Of a stretch of DNA of 12,292 nt, positions 7,003 through 12,292 are shown piece after piece. The translations under genes and the position numbers were made by a program. Each line of letters opens with the position of its first letter. The first letter of the stretch is position 1. The stretch spans positions 1,009 to 13,300 of the forward strand of contig DFWB01000138.1 in the NCBI GenBank assembly GCA_002380675.1. The letters run 5' to 3'. The DNA comes from Akkermansiaceae bacterium UBA4145 (GTDB taxonomy: Bacteria; Verrucomicrobiota; Verrucomicrobiia; Verrucomicrobiales; Akkermansiaceae). The notes under the pieces are model-generated. The model was not told the origin of the DNA, made no database searches, and saw nothing but the letters and a program-made list of their open reading frames with translations.

Positions 7003-8079
7003 CTAACGCTGCACCCGGGCGTTGCCTTCCCAGATACTCCACACCTGCTCCTCATCAGCAGGCTGCCCGTAGTCTGTAAGCTGGGTAGCGGCAAGCGCAC
7101 CCGTAGCCCAGCCAAACTGAGCACATTTTGCTCCGTCCCATCCTTTGAGGATTCCATACAGCAATCCTCCAACAAATCCATCTCCTCCCCCAATTCTGTC
7201 GAGGACCCCGATCTCCCGCGGCTCGATTACATGCCAGTCACCTCCATCGGCCACGATGCCTCCCCACTCGTGCAGGTTCACACTAACAACCTCACGTAGT
7301 GTGGTGGCGTAGATTGAGGCATTGGGAAACTGCTGTTTTACCCGGTCGATCATTTCCTTGAAACTGTCGATCTTGCCCCCGATATCCTCTCCCCCTGCTT
7401 CCGGACCTTCGACGCCCAGGCAAAGTTGAAAGTCCTCCTCATTCCCCACAAGAATATCCGCAAGGCTTCCGATTTCCTTGAAGGCGTCGCTCAACTCCTG
7501 CTCTCTCCCTTTCCAGAAAGTCGCACGGTGATTGAGATCGAATGAGATCTTGGTGTCGTATTTCTTGGCAAGACGGGCAACGTCGAGACAGAACTGGGTC
7601 GAATCCGGTGACAGAGCGGCTATCAGTCCCGACATGTGAACGATCTGAGCGCCCTCCTCACCAAAGATACGCTCAAGATCGAAGTCATCAGCCTTCAGGT
7701 CTCGCCCTACTTCTCCCGCTCTGTCATTCCACACCCGTGGACCCCTTGATCCCGTTCCGCTGTCTGCCATGTTGATCTGGTGCCGGTATCCCCAGGGCCC
7801 CCCCTGCTCCATATCGGGACCTTCATAGTCCATATGCCGGCCTGCGAGGTTATCCTTGATAAAACGTGAAACCGGGCTGCCCTTGACGAAGGAGGTGAGA
7901 ATCTTAACCGGGAGGCCAAGGTAGGAAGACACACTACCCACGTTGGATTCTGCACTACTGGCAGTGAGAACAAAGTTGTCAGAGCAATGAAACGGCTGGC
8001 CATTCAGGGGAGTGAGGCGTGTTCCCATCGACGTAGGGATAACCATCGCATATTTGCAGTCGGGCTTGAGATCAATCAT
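7003..8079 (-). CDS. kdgK: PfkB-family sugar kinase, probable 2-keto-3-deoxygluconate kinase
   Basis: Ribokinase/PfkB-fold kinases phosphorylate a sugar with ATP. The best fit is 2-keto-3-deoxygluconate to KDPG, feeding uronate catabolism and the Entner-Doudoroff lower branch. From ATG 8079 it is 358 aa. An in-frame TTG at 8160 would add 27 residues of unlike character. 'ESNVGSVSSYLGLPV' (about 44-58) matches the substrate-side GGAExNVAxxLARLG region. 'FDLNHRATFWKG' (180-191) matches the KDGK 'D-N-x-R-x-x-L/F-W' segment, and 'GNEEDF' is at 212-217. The ATP/anion-hole signature 'DRIGGGDGFVGG' (294-305) carries catalytic base Asp300; the family norm is closer to D-x-x-G-A-G-D-x-F. The N-terminal GE-type motif is altered to 'PTSMGTRLTP'. 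Fructokinase or another PfkB specificity cannot be excluded. No KDPG aldolase is in the window. Confidence 0.85.
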   Translation of the reverse strand: MIDLKPDCKYAMVIPTSMGTRLTPLNGQPFHCSDNFVLTASSAESNVGSVSSYLGLPVKILTSFVKGSPVSRFIKDNLAGRHMDYEGPDMEQGGPWGYRHQINMADSGTGSRGPRVWNDRAGEVGRDLKADDFDLERIFGEEGAQIVHMSGLIAALSPDSTQFCLDVARLAKKYDTKISFDLNHRATFWKGREQELSDAFKEIGSLADILVGNEEDFQLCLGVEGPEAGGEDIGGKIDSFKEMIDRVKQQFPNASIYATTLREVVSVNLHEWGGIVADGGDWHVIEPREIGVLDRIGGGDGFVGGLLYGILKGWDGAKCAQFGWATGALAATQLTDYGQPADEEQVWSIWEGNARVQR

Positions 8080-8529
8080 GGTGTGGCCGGAAAAGTGGTT
8101 CTTGGATGCTGAGAGTATGGGCCGGCAGTTAGCAGGATCTCCAATGAGGAGCAAGTCCAACGGGAATTGAGTCGCTCATCGGTAGCGCGCAGCCCCGTCC
8201 CGTGGCCGCCAAAGGCTCGCATCGCTTTGCTACCGAGACCACTGTTAGATCGCTCACTTCAGTTATCTTGATTACTTGAGGGATGAGTTTTCATCTTACC
8301 CTAACAAGTTAAAATCGCTCCGGGTTGTGCAAAACAACTGCTTAGGGACGTCACCTTATCGTGCGCCGCACTTCCGGGCAATTCAGGCTTGTTGGAGCGG
8401 ACGTCTTTAGTTGTAGATCTTCCCCGCAAAGAATTTATCGCCTTCTTCTCCATTCGGGAAATTTGGGCGTTAAATGAGGCTCCCAAAGGGGGTTTCCTTA
8501 CCACAACAAAGCTCACCAGACGGTATACC
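8080..8529. promoter_or_regulatory. Gene-free divergent region between kdgK and the MoxR gene
   Basis: This 450-bp stretch separates divergent kdgK and the MoxR gene, so both promoters should be here. Its right part (8389-8529) stays open in the MoxR frame from a TTG codon, but those 47 codons look unlike MoxR and I treat them as leader. A weak sigma70-like candidate reads TTTTCA (8288-8293), 16 nt, TAAAAT (8310-8315). A structured inverted repeat at 8179-8236 is listed separately. I found no tRNA or convincing small gene. Confidence 0.4.
8179..8236. repeat. Structured inverted repeat in the kdgK/MoxR intergenic region
   Basis: TCGGTAGC (8179-8186) pairs with GCTACCGA (8229-8236). Inside it GCG (8187-8189) pairs with CGC (8218-8220), and AGCC (8191-8194) with GGCT (8214-8217). 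This leaves an 8-nt bulge on the right side and a 19-nt loop, with about 15 base pairs in total. There is no T-run on either side, so it is not a classic terminator. A leader structure, small RNA or operator are possible readings. Confidence 0.35.
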
Positions 8530-9678
8530 ATGGCTAAAAAAGCAACCAAGAAGACCACCAAGAAAAAGACGGCCTCGCGCACCAGCAAGGTAGGAGCAGC
8601 AAAAGAGTTAGCTGCCACTGCCAAGAAATCGATCCTCCAGCCTGATGAAGCCGGTGAGATCGATGATGTTACTGCTGTCAAAAAACTGCACGATGCCCGC
8701 GACGCAATCGTCAGCGAGCTCCGCAAGAATATTGTCGGAATGGATCAGGTCATCGACGAGGTCCTCATCGCTATTTTCTCCCGCGGCCATGGTTTGCTCG
8801 AGGGAGTTCCTGGTCTCGCTAAGACCCTCTTAGTCAGTTCGATCGCCAAGACTCTTTCCTTATCGTTCAAGCGAATCCAGTTCACTCCGGACCTCATGCC
8901 CTCGGACATCACCGGCAGTGAGCTTCTGCAGGACGATCCCGAGACCCGCGAACGGAAGTTCATGTTCACTAAAGGACCGATCTTTTCAAACCTTGTGCTG
9001 GCAGATGAAATCAACCGGACCCCTCCAAAGACTCAGGCGGCGCTCCTTGAGGCCATGCAGGAAAAAATCGTGTCGGCCGGAGGTGACGATTACGCCTTGG
9101 ACGCCCCCTTCTTCGTTCTTGCAACGCAAAACCCTCTTGAGCAGGAGGGAACCTACACTCTTCCGGAAGCCCAGCTGGATCGCTTCATGTTCAAGATCCA
9201 CGTCGGCTATCCATCACAGCAGGAGGAAATTGACATCATGCGCAACGTGACTTCAGGCAGTGGCGGCAGCCCTCAGGAGGTGCTCAGCAAATCGGATATT
9301 CTCCTCCTTCAGGATCTTGTTGCCCGGGTTCCCGTGGCTCCCCATATCTTCCAGTATGTTGCGGCTCTTGTTCGTGCTACCCGTCCTTCTGAGGAAAATG
9401 CCCCCGGCTTCATCAAGGATTTCGTTTCGTGGGGATGCGGCCCACGCGCTGGCCTGAACCTGATCACCGGCGCCAAGGCCCGGGCTATCCTCCGCGGGCG
9501 CTTCGGCGCTTCTCTGGAAGACGTCCAAGCCCTTGCCGCACCCGTCCTTCGCCATCGCATGGGGCTCAACTTCGCCGCCCAGGCAGAAGGAGTAGACGCT
9601 GATCACGTGGTCGGCCGCCTCCTCGAGGAAATCCCGAGCGACAAGGAACTCTACGAAAAAGAAGAGGCATCGGCCTGA
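8530..9678 (+). CDS. MoxR-family AAA+ ATPase with Lys-rich N-terminal tail
   Basis: MoxR ATPases act as cytoplasmic chaperones that, with VWA-domain partners, mature or insert metal cofactors and assemble complexes. From ATG 8530 the protein is 382 aa. Walker A is 'GVPGLAKT' at 92-99. Walker B is 'LADEINR' at 157-163 with Asp159-Glu160. 'PPKTQAALLEAMQE' follows as the MoxR hallmark. Sensor 1 is 'ATQNPLEQEGTY' from 198, and sensor 2 is 'WGCGPRAGLNL' from 301 with Arg306. A lid domain closes the protein. It exceeds the usual 310-340 aa because of a basic N-terminus: residues 1-33 carry eleven lysines and one arginine (MAKKATKKTTKKKTASR...), resembling a histone-H1-like tail. A TTG at 8389 could extend the frame by 47 codons, but the added residues match nothing in the family. 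A DUF58 partner follows 182 bp downstream on the same strand, which supports the assignment. Confidence 0.95.
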   Translation: MAKKATKKTTKKKTASRTSKVGAAKELAATAKKSILQPDEAGEIDDVTAVKKLHDARDAIVSELRKNIVGMDQVIDEVLIAIFSRGHGLLEGVPGLAKTLLVSSIAKTLSLSFKRIQFTPDLMPSDITGSELLQDDPETRERKFMFTKGPIFSNLVLADEINRTPPKTQAALLEAMQEKIVSAGGDDYALDAPFFVLATQNPLEQEGTYTLPEAQLDRFMFKIHVGYPSQQEEIDIMRNVTSGSGGSPQEVLSKSDILLLQDLVARVPVAPHIFQYVAALVRATRPSEENAPGFIKDFVSWGCGPRAGLNLITGAKARAILRGRFGASLEDVQALAAPVLRHRMGLNFAAQAEGVDADHVVGRLLEEIPSDKELYEKEEASA

Positions 9679-9710
9679 TCTGATCAGCCGCCCAAGCCGA
9701 CTCTTATCTT

Positions 9711-9739
9711 TCTTCCCCTGCGCTCCATGCAGGGGAAGA
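9711..9739 (+). terminator. Strong hairpin between the MoxR and DUF58 genes (partial terminator or processing site)
   Basis: TCTTCCCCTGC (9711-9721) and GCAGGGGAAGA (9729-9739) form a perfect 11-bp stem around a 7-nt loop (GCTCCAT), 32 bp after the MoxR stop. On either strand no T-run follows, so it is not a textbook intrinsic terminator. It may reduce read-through, or protect the 3' end of the MoxR mRNA after processing, and so set a MoxR:DUF58 ratio. This role is inferred. Confidence 0.55.
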
Positions 9740-9860
9740 GGATGACCCCAGCCGGCCAACGGCCACATGCTTATCCGCGGCTGACAGCCCTCTTTCATTT
9801 CGATCTGACACACCCAACTACAAAGAAAGGGCGGCCGTGACGCCTCCCTAGCCATTCAAG

Positions 9861-10814
9861 ATGCCTGAAGCGACCACCTCATCCAGAGAGCCTTCCCCGG
9901 AAGAATCCAGCAAACCACGCGGCCCTAAGTACCTCGACCCAGAGACCCTCTCCAAACTCGGATCGCTGGACATCGTGGCACGCAAGGTCGTAGAGGGCCT
10001 GCGAATTGGCCAGCACAAGAGCCCCAGCCGGGGTATCAGCTCGGAGTTCAGCGCTTACCGGCAGTATGCTCAGGGTGACGAGACGCGCAACATCGACTGG
10101 AAAGCCTACGCCCGATGTGACCGATACTACATCAAGCTCTTCGATGCCGAGACCAACTTCGTCTCGAACATGCTCCTCGATGCGAGCCAGTCGATGACCT
10201 ATCAGTCCGGCAAAATTTCCAAGCTTGAATACGCCAAGTATCTTGCGGCCAGTCTGTCCTACCTCACCATCGACCAGGGCGACTCTGCTGGAGTGGGGAT
10301 CTTCGATGGGGAGCTGCAGAACTACATTGCTCCCAAGAGCCACATGGGAGTTCTCCACGATATTTCCTCTGAACTGGAGAAGGTCACCCCGGCGCCTCGA
10401 ACGAATGTGGGAGCTGTTCTTCATGACTTCGCACATCGAATGACTCGACGGGGATTCGTTATGCTTTTCTCTGATCTTTTCGACAACACGGAAGAGTTCA
10501 TCGACGGGCTGAATCACCTTCGCTATGGGGGCCACAACGTGATTCTCTGGCACATCATGGACCCCTACGAGATCGAGTTTCCCCTGAATGGAATGTGGAA
10601 GTTCATGGGACTCGAGGGCGAGGGCGAGGTCATCACCCAGCCGGGCCGCGTCCGTGCTAACTATCTGGAAGAGCTCGAGAAATTTGTCACCGGGATCAAG
10701 CGGGCATGCAACAAGTCCGGGGTAGAACACGTGTTGGTGAATACGAAGGTTCCCATTGAACAAACCATCAGCAACTACCTCCTCCAGCGTTCTGCGCTGG
10801 CCAAGGCAAAATAA
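9861..10814 (+). CDS. DUF58 / von Willebrand A-like domain protein, MoxR partner
   Basis: DUF58 proteins are encoded next to MoxR ATPases throughout bacteria and are thought to be the VWA-bearing adaptor of the chaperone (family knowledge). This 317-aa copy shows the DUF58 core 'GQHKSPSRGISSEFSAYRQY' from residue 50, then 'GDETRNIDWKAYAR' and 'YYIKLFDAETN'. A VWA strand 'LLDASQSM' follows, with the MIDAS-type D107-x-S109-x-S111 and Asp205 in 'LFSDLFD' as a possible further ligand. No transmembrane helix is visible, so it is the soluble type of DUF58, unlike longer versions with two N-terminal helices. The first ~25 residues are a Ser/Pro/Glu-rich low-complexity tail. ATG 9861 has no Shine-Dalgarno. 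The next gene starts 24 bp downstream, so those two are almost certainly co-transcribed; MoxR is 182 bp upstream. Confidence 0.93.
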   Translation: MPEATTSSREPSPEESSKPRGPKYLDPETLSKLGSLDIVARKVVEGLRIGQHKSPSRGISSEFSAYRQYAQGDETRNIDWKAYARCDRYYIKLFDAETNFVSNMLLDASQSMTYQSGKISKLEYAKYLAASLSYLTIDQGDSAGVGIFDGELQNYIAPKSHMGVLHDISSELEKVTPAPRTNVGAVLHDFAHRMTRRGFVMLFSDLFDNTEEFIDGLNHLRYGGHNVILWHIMDPYEIEFPLNGMWKFMGLEGEGEVITQPGRVRANYLEELEKFVTGIKRACNKSGVEHVLVNTKVPIEQTISNYLLQRSALAKAK

Positions 10815-10838
10815 TCAGATCCTGAAACAATAGTGATC

Positions 10839-12292
10839 ATGCCATCCCTCTTTTCGAGCACGACCCGCATCCTCGCCTTTTGCACGGCGGCGGCGCTTTC
10901 GGGTCTGGCCATGGGAAAAGAGGAATCCATCACCTCAGCGAATCATCCTGCTCTACAGCGCGCCCTGACCGAGAGCCCTGATGCCGACAAGAATGCAGAC
11001 GGACAACTCTCCCTCGAGGAATACTCAGCTCTCCTCGGTCCGCAGCGGCCTAACGATCCCGAAAACCCCAAGGCTCCTCTGCTACCAGTGCGTCCTGATG
11101 GCAATCTCGTGATTCACGATTTCGAGGAGAATAACCTCGGACAGAATCCCGGCTGGAGCCCGGTGCATGCGACACCTCTGAAGGACAACCCTCTGGGTGC
11201 TCTCGGAGGGAACTGGCAAAGGGAGGGAGATGCATTCAACCGGGACTTGCAATCAGGCACCAAGATGATGCGGCGCAGGGTCGGGCCATTTGAAGGAAAG
11301 CTCTTCCTGACCACGATCAGCAATAGCCAACGCTCCGTAGGAAGTCTTCGCTCTCCTGTGTTTCTCCTTGAGCAGGATTATGTCCTGATCCGCATGAGCG
11401 GCGGCGGACACCCGGGCCAGATCTGCGTCAACCTGCATACCGCTGCCGGAGTCGTCCGAAGCGCAACAGGCAGCAATGACGACTACTTTGAGAACATCGC
11501 CTTGGACGTCCGGGAATTCCGGGGGCAATTCGCGCGAATCGAACTTCGTGATCAGCACCGCGGCCTCTGGGGCCATCTCAACGTTGACGAGATTCTAATG
11601 ACCTCCCAGCCGGCGGATTCCCGGGTCATCAGCAGCCGACCGGCCCCACCAGCCCCCACCGGCGGCTTCGTGATCTCCAGCAGTGGTCAGCATCAGGGAG
11701 TTCTCACTCTTGAAAATGGGCAACTCTCCTGCGGAGGCAAGGCCATCGATTCCGAGATCTTCCTGACGGTCAACTCCCTGCCCGAGAGCGTCTCAAGGCT
11801 CCCGGGAGCGATCCGATTGCTTAATGGAGAGGTCTGGAACGCTGAGGTGAAAACAGTCGAAGGAGCAGGCAGAAAGAAGCTTCTCAATATCCGGAGCCAG
11901 ATCTTCGGCGAACAGAAAGTTCCGCTCTCTTCACTCGCGAGCATGGAGTTCGTGGCCGGCGAGCCGGGAGACAGCAGAGAACCAGGAACCTTCTACCGCA
12001 AGGACGGCGAACCGCTTCCTGGCAGTCTGATCTGGGTGCGCGCAAAGGATATCGCGATCCGCTCTCCCCTCGGCGTGATTCCCGTGCCTCGTGCCTCCGC
12101 CCTCCGATTTGTCCTCGCGAGGCCTACCCCACCCGAAAAGCGGGTAGGGGACGAAATCGGGCTTTCCGATGGCAGCATCCTTTTCGGCACTACAGCCTTC
12201 GAGGGCAATCAGCTCATTATCCAGCATGAAACTCTGGGAGAGATCAGGATCGCTTGGAGCAGCGTTCATTATCTTCGCCGCAATATCCCCGG
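10839..12292 (+). CDS. Secreted EF-hand protein with glycosidase-associated beta-sandwich and beta-repeats (partial, runs off right edge)
   Basis: An uninterrupted frame from ATG 10839 reaches the window end (484 codons, no stop). Residues 1-26 look like a signal peptide (basic start, hydrophobic LAFCTAAALSGLA, then AMG-KEE). D50-x-N52-x-D54-G55-x-L57-S58-x-x-E61 is a perfect 12-residue EF-hand calcium loop. Residues ~92-255 (from 'HDFEEN' through 'GSLRSPVF', 'SGGGHPGQICVNL', 'VVRSATGSND' to 'WGHLNVDEI') resemble a beta-sandwich attached to secreted GH32-type and related enzymes of Planctomycetota and Verrucomicrobiota. A Pro-rich linker (~267-274) leads to a region of repeated short beta-units (about 285-372, 393-426, 437-480) with patterns such as 'RLLNGEV' and 'GLSDGSILFG'. 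No catalytic residues for a hydrolase are evident. It starts 24 bp after the DUF58 gene, so it probably belongs to the MoxR-DUF58 operon. It may be a client of that system or a surface glycan-binding protein. Confidence 0.82.
   Translation, partial: MPSLFSSTTRILAFCTAAALSGLAMGKEESITSANHPALQRALTESPDADKNADGQLSLEEYSALLGPQRPNDPENPKAPLLPVRPDGNLVIHDFEENNLGQNPGWSPVHATPLKDNPLGALGGNWQREGDAFNRDLQSGTKMMRRRVGPFEGKLFLTTISNSQRSVGSLRSPVFLLEQDYVLIRMSGGGHPGQICVNLHTAAGVVRSATGSNDDYFENIALDVREFRGQFARIELRDQHRGLWGHLNVDEILMTSQPADSRVISSRPAPPAPTGGFVISSSGQHQGVLTLENGQLSCGGKAIDSEIFLTVNSLPESVSRLPGAIRLLNGEVWNAEVKTVEGAGRKKLLNIRSQIFGEQKVPLSSLASMEFVAGEPGDSREPGTFYRKDGEPLPGSLIWVRAKDIAIRSPLGVIPVPRASALRFVLARPTPPEKRVGDEIGLSDGSILFGTTAFEGNQLIIQHETLGEIRIAWSSVHYLRRNIP

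Noticed and set aside
4939..8160. Idea that fabV, the SDR-like gene and kdgK form one pathway operon
   Set aside because: The three genes alternate in strand (-, +, -) and belong to different pathways; the SDR also lacks the catalytic residues expected of a keto-uronate reductase.
8171..8235. tRNA-like D-arm string (GCTCATCGGTAGCGC) in the kdgK/MoxR gap
   Set aside because: No acceptor stem, no proper D-stem pairing and no GGTTCGAATCC-type T-arm can be assembled around it. The inverted repeat explains the pattern better.
8389..8529. N-terminal extension of MoxR from TTG 8389
   Set aside because: The 47 extra codons have no MoxR similarity, whereas ATG 8530 begins a lysine-rich tail of a kind seen in this phylum. 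I treat the extension as untranslated leader.
9879..10763. 294-aa leftward open frame inside the DUF58 gene
   Set aside because: Antisense to the DUF58 core with its clear MIDAS and signature motifs. It has no recognisable domain and no plausible start context.

Overview
The window looks like a chromosomal stretch from a marine or polysaccharide-degrading bacterium of the PVC group, most likely Verrucomicrobiota (an Opitutae/Puniceicoccaceae-like lineage). This is inferred from two secreted formylglycine-type sulfatases in tandem, a truncated secreted protein ending in the 'RFYRV' tail common in that phylum, a MoxR ATPase with a KKATKK-type basic tail, and an EF-hand plus carbohydrate-domain secreted protein. 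By eye the DNA is moderately GC-rich. Most start codons lack a recognisable Shine-Dalgarno sequence. I see no mobile element, CRISPR array, tRNA or rRNA.

Layout. (1) 3-125 (+) is the last 40 codons of a probable secreted protein. (2) 241-1644 and 1754-3262 (both -) are two exported sulfatases, about 110 bp apart and probably co-transcribed from the right. (3) 3411-4919 (+) is 6-phosphogluconate dehydrogenase (gnd), divergent from the sulfatases. (4) 4939-6129 (-) is the NADH-dependent enoyl reductase FabV, convergent with gnd. (5) 6264-6968 (+) is a short-chain dehydrogenase-like protein that has lost the canonical catalytic Tyr and Lys, divergent from fabV. (6) 7003-8079 (-) is a PfkB-family kinase resembling 2-keto-3-deoxygluconate kinase. 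(7) After a gene-free stretch of about 450 bp comes a rightward cluster: MoxR ATPase (8530-9678), DUF58/VWA protein (9861-10814), and a secreted EF-hand protein that runs off the right edge (10839-12292+).

How the genes fit together. The sulfatases would strip sulfate from algal or animal glycans outside the cytoplasm. The KDG kinase and 6-phosphogluconate dehydrogenase would process uronate- and hexose-derived carbon. This metabolic link is inference: these genes alternate in strand and are not one operon. The MoxR-DUF58 pair is the classic core of a Bat-like chaperone/assembly system. The unusual part is the third gene: instead of an obvious VWA membrane protein, it encodes an exported protein with one canonical EF-hand loop, a beta-sandwich resembling a domain of planctomycete/verrucomicrobial secreted glycosidases, and what look like tandem small beta-units. 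A MoxR-DUF58-secreted carbohydrate-domain module is the best candidate for an under-described system here.
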